A stretch of 64,000 nucleotides of DNA from Meconema thalassinum. Taxonomy: Eukaryota; Arthropoda; Insecta; Orthoptera; Tettigoniidae. The stretch is taken from contig CAMPQE020000053.1 in NCBI GenBank assembly GCA_946902985.2, positions 186,001 through 250,000 on the forward strand, written 5' to 3'. A model generated the notes under the pieces. The model was not told the DNA's origin. It ran no database searches and saw only the letters and a program-made list of their open reading frames with translations. Shown here one piece after another: positions 35,371 through 47,098 of the stretch (position 1 is the stretch's first letter; every line of letters starts with the position of its first letter). Made by a program: the position numbers and the translations under genes.

Positions 35371-35740
35371 GACCAGGCTAAAGACATAAATGAAAGATGC
35401 GTTGACATATGGTAACATCATATATAGATGCAGCTAGTGGAAAGTCAATTTTGAGGCCGAGGTCTGGAGTGTGGTGCTATAAGTAGGTGAAACATGGTTA
35501 ATTCCTACTGCAGGAAAGGGAAAATAGGAGCATTTGAATGTGTTGTTATTGGAGAATGTTGGAGATTTGGTGGCTAGATGGAGCAAGAAATGAGGGGTAA
35601 TGAGATGAATGGGGTTAGATGATTCGGGTGAGTTGTAATGAAAGGAGATTGTTAGGGATCATATTTAGGCACCAGGAATAGCAAATTTTCAGTAGTAATG
35701 GAAGCAAGAGTAAAGTACCTGAACTATAGGCCATAAGCAA
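35371..35740 (+). pseudogene. Decayed LINE 3' fragment
   Basis: Broken translation recalls the C-terminal LINE RT region (VWSVVL...VGETW...KIGAFE), parallel to the better copy at 54,585-55,022. Several stops and shifts are present. It is followed by a CAACGACAACA-type tail near 35,850-35,885. Confidence 0.55.
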
Positions 35741-36382
35741 GGTTAGAGTATGTAAAATATATTGCTTCGGTTTTAGGGTTTAGTGGCAATGTAAAGACGG
35801 ACTATTTATATTAACAATGGGAAAAATAGAGTGCAGCATTGAAACTCAAACATCAACGACAACAAGAATAAACACAACGACAACAGTAAAGTATTCTTTT
35901 CACTCAGAATTTTAGCCGCTTTGCGCGAGTTCAGCTGAATTATGCGCAAGAAGAGACGCTATTACATAAATATGCTCATCGGCGATCCATAGGTGAAGGT
36001 CACCAGATATGCGATGGGTGCAAACATAAAAACCTTGTCCTTTATTGCATCTGGCATGCAGAAGGCTATCGGCTTTGGTTCGGAAGAATGTGATGGCTAA
36101 GAAACAATCTCTACTCACGCGTGCTCATACAGCTATGACACTATATTTTCTGTCAAATATGAATTCAGATGCAAAACATTTAGACTGTATGAAATGCATC
36201 ATATTACTGAGCAATAAAACGGAATCAGATCCCGATAAATTTTAAAAACTTAGTTCCTGGTAGTGATATTAATGAAAGTTGCCCCAATAATCATTTCACT
36301 ACTTTGATGTCTATTCCTTGAAATTATTTCACTTTCTATAATAATGCAGCATATTTCTAACCGTTAGTACTGACTATTTCAG
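35741..36382. other. Intergenic or intron, nothing recognised
   Basis: Small frames here show no domain. If the zinc-finger gene model is right this is the end of its intron, closing with a CTGACTATTTCAG acceptor near 36,382. Confidence 0.4.
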
Positions 36383-37400
36383 GCTGGTATGTCCTGATAC
36401 GTTGAATCTGGCTGCAATGACGATGTATGTTGGTAATAAAAGAAGACAATATACTAACACAGCCTCTTCTAGTGAAGAATGTTGTACAAAGCAAAGTATG
36501 AAGAAATATTCGTGTAGCGTATGCGAAGCGAAATTTACCCGGAGAGGAGATTTAAATACACACATACTAATCCATAGCGGTGAAAGCCGTATTCATGTAG
36601 CAATTGCGAAACCAAATTTACTCGGAGAGGAAATTTGAATCAGCACATGCTAATCCATAACGGCGAAAGGTCGCATTCATGTAGCGTATGCGATGGCAAA
36701 TTTAGTAGGAAAGGCGGTTTTAATCAACGCATGATAATTCATAGCGGCAGAAAGCCATATTCATGTGCGATGCTAAATAAGTACATTTGAACCAACACAT
36801 GGTTATTCATAGTGGGGAGAGGCTATATTCCTGTACCGTGTGCGAAGCCATATTTCTTTTAAGAAAAAAATTGAATGAACACTTGCTAATCCATAGTGAT
36901 AACAGGCCATATTCATGTAGCGTGTGCGAATCCAAATTTAAGCAGAGAGGAAATTTGAAAAACACATGCTAATCCATAGTGGCGCCAGGCCATAATCATG
37001 TAGCGTGTGCGAAGCCAACTTCACTCAGAAGGGAAATTTGAAGGCATAATCTAATTCATAGCGGCGAGAAGCCATTTTCATGCAACGTTTGCAAAGCCAA
37101 GTTTGCTCGAAAAAGAAATTTGAAAATTCACCTGCCAATCCGTAGTGATGAAAAACGATAATCGAAGCGTGTGTGACGCCAAAGTTTACACAGAGAGTAT
37201 ATTTGGAGGGACACATGTTAATCCATACAGGCATGAATCAATAATCATGTAGCGTGTGAAAATCGAAATTTACTTAAAAGGCAAAAAGAAGTCACACATC
37301 TTAATCCATAGTGGCGAGTAGCCATACACATGTAGCTTGTGCGAAGATAAATGTACACGGAGAGGAAGTTTGAATAAACACATTTGTTACACTCGCCACA
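36383..37400 (+). pseudogene. C2H2 zinc-finger array, decayed
   Basis: After a TTTCAG acceptor a short linker leads into about ten 84-bp finger units. Finger 1 is good (YSCSVCEAKFTRRGDLNTH...H, linker HSGE). Then a 1-base loss shifts the frame; finger 2 continues in the new frame and finger 3 follows. Finger 4 is internally deleted. Two good fingers follow at 36,810-36,960 (CTVCEAIF, CSVCESKF). At least four more degrade with stops to about 37,390, where TTTGAATAAACACATTTG resembles a finger end. The family binds DNA in the nucleus, often as a repressor. Frameshifts and stops make this a pseudogene or a gene badly damaged in this assembly. Confidence 0.82.
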
Positions 37401-37509
37401 AATCTTATATTCATCATTATCTTGTAACATGACACTTTTAAAGCTTCTTTTTTCTTTATTTCTGTTGTGTCGACAGTCCAAGTTTCAATTCCTTAGAGTG
37501 CCTCTTCCC

Positions 37510-39058
37510 AGAAATTTTCAATAATTTTTTTTAGCCTTTTTTCAATTTTGAAAAAATAGGCTTATGAGATTACCTTTTGTCCGTGTGTGATTGTGTGTGA
37601 TTCGTGTGTGTGTCCCCCCCCCCCTAATAAAATCTAAACGGCAGGAGCGATTTCAATGAAACTCAGAAAGTTCATAGCACTATTCCGGGCGACCTCGACC
37701 GTGCCCTTCAAATTTTGTTACGACTCACCAATCCAACATGGTGGCTGTGCGAAATATTTCACCAGCATTCAATATCTCCGAAACTATTACCGATATTACC
37801 CTGACATTTTCTATGATGATAGAGGGAACTACTATAAGTTCACTTATGTGACCTTTGAAAACCTGGTAACTACAAAACCAACATGGCGGCCAAGCGAATT
37901 TGCGACTTTTAAATAGACGTTTCTCGCGATTTGGCCAACCAAACGCAATGAAACTTGGTACAGTATATGTTTATATACATTTTAATGCACAGACATCTAA
38001 CTTCGTTCAATTGTTTACATAATCACAAGATGGCGGATGTGCGAATTATTTCACCGGCATTCTATATCTCTGAAACTATTAGCGGTATCTCCCTAAAATT
38101 TTGTACGGAGATAAAGGGTACTACTGGAAGTCCATCTATGAGACTTTCAAAAACCGGTTAACTACAAAACGAACATGGCGGCCAAGCGAATTTGAAAATT
38201 TTAAATAGACCTTTCTCGCGATTTAATGTTCCAAGCGCACTGAAACCTGGTACAGGAAATATTTATATAGATTGTAATCCACTGGTATCTAATTTAGTTC
38301 AATGGTTTACATAACCTCAAGATGGCGGCAGTGCGAACTTTAAAATTAAGTTTTTATTTCTTGTGATGTAGCCATGCGATCGAAGTGAAAGTTTGAATAA
38401 TGAACCTACGCAATAATTTTCCTTTAATGGTACATGACTCTATGGCCTATACATTTAACACTCCAACATGGCGACCATCCGAAATATTAAGACGATACTG
38501 AATATCTACGAATCTATTTTAAAAATCAAACTTCATTTTTTAATGTCCACAGGGGCTATGAACTTAAGTTCACCTATAGGACTTTGAATAACCTGGTGAT
38601 CACAAATCCAACATGGCGGTGACGCGAATTATTAATATTCACATGGACGTTTCTCGCAATTAAACCATCCGCGTGCAGTGAAACTTGGTACAGTAAATCC
38701 TTATACGAATGTTAATCCACTGGCATCTAATTCTTTTCAATTTTTTCCTTAACCTCAAGATGGCAGCTGTGAAAACTTTTAAAATCTCCTTGTTACTTCT
38801 TGTGTCCTAAATATGCGATTGAAGTTTGAATACTACACGTTCACAATAATCTGCATGTAACAGTACATAACTCTAGGACCTACATATATAAAATCCAACA
38901 TGGCGACCATCCGAAATATTTAGTCGGTTCTCAATATCTACGAATCTATTACAGCAATCAAACTGAAATTGTGTATGTTGATAGTGGCAATTAACATAAG
39001 TAGGATATATGAAAGTAGGCTGTATAGTTCTTCACGGAACTACTTGTTTTTTACAACT
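37510..39058 (+). repeat. Satellite-like repeat, ~146-bp monomers with ATGGCGG core
   Basis: The core AACATGGCGG or AAGATGGCGG (some variants) recurs at 37738, 37883, 38030, 38175, 38322, 38468, 38613, 38760 and 38900, spaced 145, 147, 145, 147, 146, 145, 147 and 140 bp. Monomers differ from one another, and related ones recur at ~292 and ~432 bp, so higher-order units exist. GT repeats and a C run at 37,585-37,624 mark the inner end. GTAGTTCCGTGAAGAACTAT (inverted) marks the outer end near 39,040. The frame 37656-37916 is not a gene. Confidence 0.85.
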
Positions 39059-40920
39059 TAAATTATTTTAAGTCTATCACTGTTTACTAATTAAGCTTTT
39101 CACCTTCCTATTGGACGTCAATAGGGCATTGGGATTTGTTTCGTCTGCATTTTTTTATATTTATTTATTTTCTTCCTTAAGAGGAAGTCGATACCTTTTC
39201 GAAGTCATTCCACTTGGATAAATCATCTATGATGGGAATGCCATTATTAAAGCTCAGAGTTGAATTTTTCATTCTAGAAGATTTTTTGAACTTGCTGAAA
39301 AGTGCTAAACCGACTAACAGGTCTACACAACTAAGTACTGTGGGAGGGAAGCGACTGGACCTTTTGCATACTTAACCCGAGGTGTCTACCTTGTGAGCTG
39401 TCTACAGAACCCCGAACCCAGGAATGATACACATGATTCATATTTTAAAACACAACATTTCTATTCACAAAAATATTTTACAAATACATAACATAAAAAT
39501 GTACATGCAAGACAAATTAAGAAAAGGTGTGATACCTGACATAGGATACACTTACTTGCATTGGCTCCCTAAATCACCCTCTTAGACCTAATATATCAAT
39601 CCACTTTAAAACATTATCAGATGACTCGATAGCATAAATACGTAGGCCTAACCTACATGAATCCAAATTTGCGTTGTTTCTCCAACTCTCAGTTATAGTC
39701 AGAATATCAAACTTCAATAATATGTAATACCCGTCAATCAATAGGTAATGTCAGAAGACACTAAATATATTAAATCCTTGATTATTTGCTTTATAAACTG
39801 TGCGAACCCGGAGCAAAATCTCAATGCAGTCAATTTTCAATCATGGCGCTACGATACTCTTTTGCCATATATCAGCTGACAATCATTTCGTAGATATTCT
39901 GAAGGCAACACCCAATTACCAATAAACAATAGACGACCGCAAAGCCAGCAAATACGATCCCCAAATCAATTAAATAAAATTAAGTTAAATAATTAACACG
40001 GGCCTCTATTAGGCAAACTAAACGTGAATAAAGAGAAAGATTACCTTGAAAAAAACAACAGAAACAAATATTAAAAAGCTTTATCCACGCAGCTAGTTGA
40101 ATGCCTAACTACGTGAGCCAATCACGGTTGTGACGTTAAGTTTTAAAGCATCATGCACAAGGTTAGATTACCTCATGCACCTCCAAAAATATATAATAAT
40201 CCACTTACTTCTTTTTTGGAACATAATACCTTTTACCAAATACTCCCAAACTCCATTTAACCTCTTACAGAAATCCACATCATATAGGTTTGCTTCCTTT
40301 TAATTAGCTTCAGCAACATATATAAATAATAATAAATGAGCAAATTATATTTCTTGTCGGCATCAACACTTAGGTATCCGTTTCAATACGAAGCACAAAC
40401 CACTTCACATCCCAGGTGTACAACAGAACTAACCTCAATTTCCTGCCACATTTTACATGGTAAAATTAAATCATTGAAGGAATACTATTCCATATCGATT
40501 CATATTTTGGTAGAGCCACCTACGACGAAGTATTATGAAGTCAGAGATCGGATTGAGTAGCTAAAATCTACTCAATATTCAAAAATATCAGCTGACTACT
40601 TGATGTTATATCCTTACTGATCATGTTCTAACACATAATAATCATCGTATCGAAAATTATAACAGTTGTTACTACGGGATACCATCTTTTACTTGACAAG
40701 GAAGAACTTCCATTCTACACGCGGATAAGACTACTGTCTTCACCACCAGGCGAATACGACGAAGTTATAGCCTACATCGAAGCGATGCTGCACTCTACCG
40801 GACATGAAGATCACTACAACGCTTCAACTCGATAATAGTTGCATACAGCTGTCACAGTCATGTGTACTTACGAACGAGGCGAGTTAGTATTGTATCACTT
40901 GCTTTATTGCTTGTTCAATG
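39059..40920. other. AT-rich intergenic DNA, nothing recognised
   Basis: No domain, tRNA or clear repeat seen. Small frames such as 40336-40560 lack support. Confidence 0.45.
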
Positions 40921-40924
40921 TTTA

Positions 40925-41930
40925 GTTTGAAAACTTTGGGTGATTAGCTGCAGCCCTGCCTTACACCTTATGAATACCAGTTGCTCAATTATGTTCTTCA
41001 GCTTTTATAACTGCTGTCTGATATCTGTATAGATTGAGGATCACCCTCCTTTCCCTGTCATTTTTTCCAATCCTTTTCAGTATGTCAAAAAACTTACTCC
41101 ATTCAGCGGTAATAAAAAAATTTTCACTGTGCTCAAATGTTACTAAGGTTCTTCTATATTTACTTATTCTACCTTCCATTTTCAACCTAAAACTTACTAC
41201 AGATTCCCTAGGTCCTACTTTTCTCCTCAAACAAAATTGATCTTCACCAAACTCTCTTTTTTCTTTCTTTCCATTTTCTTGTAAATTATTCTAGTCTGGT
41301 TCTTCAAAGCACGAGCGATCACGCTGATTTTACTATTAACTTCCATACGTCAGCTTCTGTTTTCTTCGGTACAGGGATGATAACATTGGCCTTAAAATCA
41401 GGGAGTACCTCACCTATCTCATAAATCCGACATCCAAACGTAAAAATCTGGGCCCAACTTCATTACCTATGTAATGTAGCAACTCAGTCGGTATATCATC
41501 TCTTCCTGGTGTTTTGTTGCTGCTTAGGTTTCCCAGTGCGCTATCAAATTTAGATCTCAATATTGAATATCCATTCGTATCGTCATCAACTTCCTCATTC
41601 CCATCCAGAACATGATTCCCAATCTCTTTACCTCTACACAAATGCTGTATGTATGCTTTCCGTGTCCTAACCTATTGTTCTCTACTAATTTTCCTTCTGA
41701 TTGTGAGCCTTTTCATAGGCTGAACTACTTTTCCTACCGTCAGACAATTTTCAGACGTCTATTCTGCTCTCCTAATTGCATCTCCTGCATTCTTGTTACG
41801 CCTTTCATACATTATTCTAATAAACGAACTAGTGATTCACCAGCACCTTATTTTGTTCAGATAAAGGGAACCCAACCAACGCGTGTATCATAGTTACCCA
41901 AAATAAATTAGTGCTTGCTCCTTTTCTGTC
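40925..41930 (-). pseudogene. LINE reverse transcriptase remnant
   Basis: On the minus strand an N-terminal RT segment (KTPGRDDIPTELLHYIGNE, 41414-41641) is followed by a palm-proximal segment (FFDILKRIGKNDRERRVILN, 40985-41230). These are two consecutive parts of an RTE-like LINE RT separated by stops and shifts. The catalytic box is not seen. It is related to the LINEs at 13,401 and 62,090. Confidence 0.75.
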
Positions 41931-41933
41931 TTA

Positions 41934-41981
41934 GACCTAGATGTTAGGCCCCTTAAAACAACAATTATCATCATCATCATT
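41934..41981 (+). repeat. Interspersed-repeat tail with ATC repeat
   Basis: Second copy of the CCTAGATGTTAGGCCCCTTA motif and ATC tail seen at 18481-18545. Confidence 0.7.
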
Positions 41982-42799
41982 TTCTGTCTTAGAACAACGA
42001 ATATAGCAGAAATCATTTCCAGCAGTGTTATTTCAATAACCTCAAATATAATGCTTGATTAAAACGATCATAGCTCCGAATAACACCATGTCAGGACAGG
42101 AAATGTCTACGAATAGATTCTATATGTGCCAGCGATACACCATGGCTCTCAGAAGCTAAGGGGGCTAAATCAAGCATTGCTGAAGTAAAGGTAGACAAGC
42201 TGTTTGGTAACATGTTCAAACCCCAAACTAGTACATATTTTAGTTGCGTAATGTCTTTTATAGATGAATATATTATGTGTGCTTATCTACCTGCTTCAAT
42301 AAAAGATTTTTTATTTGGTCCAGTTAAGGACCATTTTTATCCAATGGTACGTAGCCAGGTTGGATGACTACATAATGATCAGTAGAATGAATGCAAGTTA
42401 CTCTGTATATTCGGGATAACAAGTGTTTGAAAAGTTGAACACATAGGTTTATAGAAAACTCAGTCTCACACAGGCTGCCACACGTGTCAGCACAAAGCCC
42501 TCTGTAACACCGGGTTGTAAACCATTCCTCATTCTTACGCTGTGCCATGTCAAAGCCCTCTCTAACCCTGGGATGTCAACCAGTTACCATTCCTACATTT
42601 GACAAATATAGAATTGTATTAATTGATCCACTTATGAGAAATTCCGTAGTGTAGTGGGTTCATTAGACTGTTAACATGACTTTTCTCACTAAATATATGC
42701 TGAGAGAAAGTGACGTTACAAGAAATAAAAGCTAACAACTGAGTGAGCCTGCTGAATTAATTTTCAGGTTGGATTATTTTTATACAAAAAAATTAGTCT
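41982..42799. other. Intergenic DNA
   Basis: Nothing recognised apart from a diverged short duplication around AAAGCCCTCT (about 42,493 and 42,553). Confidence 0.4.
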
Positions 42800-43137
42800 A
42801 AAACACAGCAATTTTTCTAGGTTTGTGGCATGTCTTATGTGGGGTCTCGTCTAGAGCACCAAGCCTGCTCATCAGGGAGCTCTTGGTTTTCCCGCCCGGA
42901 CCCCCACAGGCCGTGAAAGCATAAATGCCATCTTTTTGGAAGCATAGAGAGGTTGTGGCTGATAGAGTTTTAGTTCTCGCAATAAATTGGCGCATGTGCG
43001 CTTCATAAAAAGCGGCGTTCGCTACTCCTGTGGGAGTCCAAACGGGGACACCAGGAGCCCACTGATGAGCCTGCTTGTGTCCTAGGCGAAACCCCACACA
43101 AGACATGGCACAGACCTAGAAAAAAATCCTGAGTTTT
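42800..43137. mobile_element. Long-TIR MITE (338 bp)
   Basis: The two ends are inverted copies over about 80 bp: AAAACACAGC then TTTTTCTAGGT on the left, and the inverse with ACCTAG...CTGAGTTTT on the right. Inside the arms TGTGGGGT and AGCCTGCTCATCA recur inverted. There is no transposase; the minus-strand frame 42798-43106 is only a by-product. The target duplication is unclear. Confidence 0.75.
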
Positions 43138-44084
43138 AATTCACAAACCGTGAATGCCAATATATCAAAATGAACTGTGTTGGCGTGCTTGTGGAATTGA
43201 TTTTCTAATATTTTCATCTACTCGAGACCAATCTAAATCATCCTTGAAGTGACTTTCCGTAGCACCCTTCTTCTACTCCACATAACATGCAGTGAGAATA
43301 TCACACTATTCGTAATTCTCATTACTCCATCGCAAAATGTTGTTTCCGCTTCCCATGATGCTCAGGTATCGAGCGCATGCGATGGATCTGGCGGTGGCTG
43401 CACATTTTAAAGCCATCACAACAAAAGAACATATACACCTCTTTTTCATATGCGTGTCGACTAAAGAAATGTATTTCAAACGATACGAACGCCTTGGTCA
43501 AGAAAGTCAATTGTCCAACGTAAAACGTTGTCATTTTCTAACTTTGCGTAGTGTGAAAGCATCCGTATCTGAAATGGTAACGCGTTGGACTACGAATTGT
43601 AAGAGTTGGGGTTTGATACTTGTTAGGGCGAGGTTTATAATTTGTTTTCGTTACGTTGAATCGTCTGTGTCGACGACCGCTTGATCAATGTCTTACGACA
43701 GAAATAATACTAGAAGTCACAGTTACCGTAATTATTGATAATGGGGCACTAGTAATAAAGAGAACAGGTGTATTTTTAGGTTGGATTCCACGAACGTTAC
43801 ATAGTGCGAGAATCCGGTATTTCAGGAAACATCTTAATATGAACACATCAAATGAAATTGTGTCCTTTTTGTTAGAATATAATAACAAAATTATACCAAG
43901 GGAAATTCTCAGTACACGTATAAGGCAATCAGAATTTCCTTCGATATGTTTTGATGTTGTTGTTGGTTCATTTGAAGGCTAGAATATCGCGGTCATATAG
44001 CCCCGAGTACTTGGGGGTGTGAGTAGAAGTTTGATAACTGATGTTATAACGGTGTCTGTATTAAAGTGTGTGTTAGCAATTAAG
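43138..44084. other. Intergenic DNA with a tRNA-like patch
   Basis: Frames 43337-43684 and 43656-43982 have no recognised domain. At about 43,570-43,645 the sequence AACGCGTTGGACTACGAA followed by GGGTTTGATACT resembles a degraded tRNA-Arg(ACG) D-to-T arm, probably a tRNA pseudogene or SINE head. Confidence 0.35.
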
Positions 44085-44300
44085 GTGAGGATTAGGATGG
44101 ACACAAGTTGAAAACCATCCCGACATTAGCCTGGAGCAGAAGTGGGAAACCACAGAAAACCACTTCCAGGGTGGCTAAGGTGGGAAGCGAACCCACTTCT
44201 TCTCAGTTTTGCCTAACGAGATTTAGTGCAGCCCGTTGCACAGCAGCATTACATTTGTATCATAGCCGGGAATCGAACCTGGACCTCTGGAGCGATACTT
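44085..44300 (-). repeat. SINE-like repeat with tRNA-like B box
   Basis: AGTGGGAAACCACAGAAAAC and the pair GGGAAGCGAACCCACTTC and CCGGGAATCGAACCTGG are typical of widespread insect SINE-like repeats, the latter two resembling inverted tRNA T arms. Confidence 0.55.
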
Positions 44301-45324
44301 CAATATGTTATGTCAATATCAATATCTGCCATTACAGGTCATGATTGTGGCATAACATGCTGATTTGATCGTATTAACTTTGTAAATCAGCAAAATTCAA
44401 CGTATTCTTCACAAGAATGCATCGTAAGTTAATGAAAGTGGCAATGTGACTTAGTAGGTGTGGCTCAATATTACATCCCCATTAATATAGAGCATGGGCT
44501 GTCGTTCAAAAATGAATGCGTACGTCTGGATTCGAAGTACCATTTTACCCGTTCTCACCCACCGTGTCCGACAGGAACTTAACCGATTCAGACACAACTG
44601 CAACGTGGAAACCACGTACACTAGTTTCAGGGGCCATCCCAACTCAAATGTTATTGTCCATGTCAAAGTCGTCTATCATGGTTTATGATGTTGATTTAAC
44701 TTTCTACCATTACAGTAACTATTAATTTGAAGGTATTACGTGTAAGTGGGTTCATTCAAGGAGCATTAATCACATGTTAGTGGAATGGTCCTTTGTATTA
44801 GGCGCAGAAACCTTCATGGTCGTATTTTCTTTGCTAGATCCATGGGTCAATTTCATTGCTGTCGCACTGGCAGAGCGCAGAGCAATATCGTCCATCGGGA
44901 GAAATGCAATGTTGGTTGGGTTTCATAAAACTATATAATAAGGGGCTAGTGAGCCGCTCTGTTTATAAGATAATTACAGTATATCTATCTATTTTATATC
45001 GGCGGGATTTCCTTTGCCGTGCAGAAGTCTCTTGTAAACCATTTTTTATGACCCTCTCGGCTCGCGACATCATTTCTGTCGTCTACAATGTTAGCCATAT
45101 TTATACAATCCATTATAACACTGTAATATTTATCTGCCTCTCTTTCCAAATATTACTTTTCTCCGTCTTTTATGTTGAGTGGGTTGCCAAGAATCTGTAT
45201 AGCTGCTAGCCTATATTTCCCTTTAGATTGATACGTCAAGTAGCACGTAAATTGCAGTTCGACTCTCGCCTTGTGACAAACATTCAAGTTCACATAATAC
45301 GGGTTCAATTCCTCGTTGACTCCA
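44301..45324. other. Intergenic DNA or decayed 3' LTR
   Basis: It lies just downstream (minus strand) of the integrase of element D, so a 3' LTR might be expected. No matching right-hand copy could be found by eye. Confidence 0.35.
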
Positions 45325-46390
45325 TTAATGAAGTATAACAAATTCTCTCATTAACCTTATAATTCCACTAGAATTCTGAACTGTATATTGTTCAATCTTA
45401 TGCACCTTAGGGTAAAATCTCCTAAAATTTGCGTGGTTTAACTCTGCCAGAACATGGTTGCTGTCAATCCCAACAATCTTATAACAATTATTGTTGTAAG
45501 CTGTAAGAACTTTGAGCGGCCCAATAAATGTTTTTTTGAATATGGAATATTCCTTGAAGGGTAGGTTCGATACCGTTGGTTTACGTACTGAAAAGCTCGC
45601 TCTCCCGCAATTGCAAGCTGTACCGTTTTCTTGTGGTCTCGCTTCAATCGCGTATCTGCTTGTTTGTTCAGGTGATCTCAAGCTAATTCAAATCTTCGTT
45701 CCATCGGTGGTTCGATATATAATGGAATTTGAAAAATCCAACCCCATGGTCGTTTAGATTTCTGGTCGAAATGAAGAGTGAAAAGAATATCATTGGAGCT
45801 CTTGTGTCTTCTGTCATTTAAACGAAATTCAATTATCGGCACAACCTTAGTCCAATTGTGGTGGTCTTCCGAGCAATACAGACGACAGAACTAGCTAACC
45901 TCTGACATCAGTCTCTCTGTAGCATTCGATTCAGGGTATCTTATAGTATTAAATATATGCTTGATACCTAGTCTTTCCATGGCATCATGAAACTCAACAC
46001 AAGTATATTGACTTCCATGATCCGCTAATACAATTTCCTGTTTTTCCTGTTCTTGGAATAATGCTCTTCTCAATGTGTCTTAAACCTGCTTTAGATGTAG
46101 CCTTTTGCGTAGGATTCAAAATTACGAGCTTAGAAAATACATCCATTGCTTTTCATGTCTTCAATCCCGTTGCAATTAAATATCTGCACACATCCGTGGT
46201 TAACTGACACGAAGTAGCTTTTACTAATTTTTGTTCAGCAAGTTGCGGTTGAAGATATTGTAACTTGGCTAATTATGCCGCGAAGTAGTTTGCATACCTA
46301 GTTGGTGTTAAAGAAGCGTATATCTTAACCCTTATGTCCTTTTGTACTCGACCAAAATCTCTTTTGAAGTGGGTCTGCGGACGCGTCAAA
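45325..46390 (-). pseudogene. Element D integrase, broken
   Basis: Minus-strand fragments in order: a core segment with AMDVFSKLVIL, then LADHGSQYTCVEF with the second catalytic aspartate (45891-46073), ending in NATERLMSEV with the glutamate, then a C-terminal domain with GPLKVLTAYNNNCYKIV (45325-45681). Stops and frameshifts separate them. This is a gypsy-type integrase unlike those of A and B. RT, RNase H and protease are absent between it and gag. Confidence 0.82.
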
Positions 46391-46417
46391 ATTGCGATAT
46401 GTTTATCGGAACGCCCT

Positions 46418-47096
46418 CTACCAAATTAACTCTCCAATCTCAAGGAACTTCTTAACAACTTGAATTTCTCGGTCTCTTGGTATTCTATTGTCATCAAGAT
46501 TACAACGCATATCACTCAAAAATTCGATCGCAGTATAAATTCCCATGCCTGAGAATTTACAGGGTTTACCGTCAACATTTCTCAAAAATATGACATTTAT
46601 ATTTCCAGATCTCGCGGTTTCTGGTTCATAGAATTTACATCTAGGCATTTCTGAGCCTGGCAGTCGATATTCCCTCAACGGTTCTTGACTCCTAGCATTT
46701 CTAATTTCTTCTTCAGCCTTAGCTATTCTATCTTCTTGTATCTGCCGAGCTTCCTTACTCTTCTCCTCTCGTTCACCTAAGATATCCCTTAGATCGTCTC
46801 TGATCTCGTTTCTAATATCCGTCTTCGCATTCAATATGTTAGCAGCTTCTCGAAGAGTTAAATTTTGCAGTCTGATATTAACTGCTTCAATTTTGGACAC
46901 TTAGTTCAGCTTAGAAATACCTATTTCGGTATTCAATTTCTCAAGCGCATCTTTATGTTCTACTATAACAGATAATTTATCAGGGTCACATTTATCCGTT
47001 ATATCCGAAACATTGACAACTCTAGCCTGCTGCACATTATCAATTTTCTTAGACAATTCATCCCTTAAAGTAGTCATATCAACATTCATATTATAC
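46418..47096 (-). pseudogene. gag: Element D gag, distal part
   Basis: Two consecutive frames in the same register (46901-47089 and 46418-46900) are divided by one UAA at 46901-46903. The first continues a charged coiled-coil. The second ends with a capsid-like start, CKFSGMGIYTAIEFLSDM, resembling the K(F)DG...P..FL motif of insect gypsy gag proteins. It runs into the deletion joining gag to integrase. Confidence 0.65.
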
Positions 47097-47098
47097 TA

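Noticed and set aside
42798..43106. 102-codon frame across the MITE
   Set aside because: It is formed by the two inverted arms of a non-coding element.
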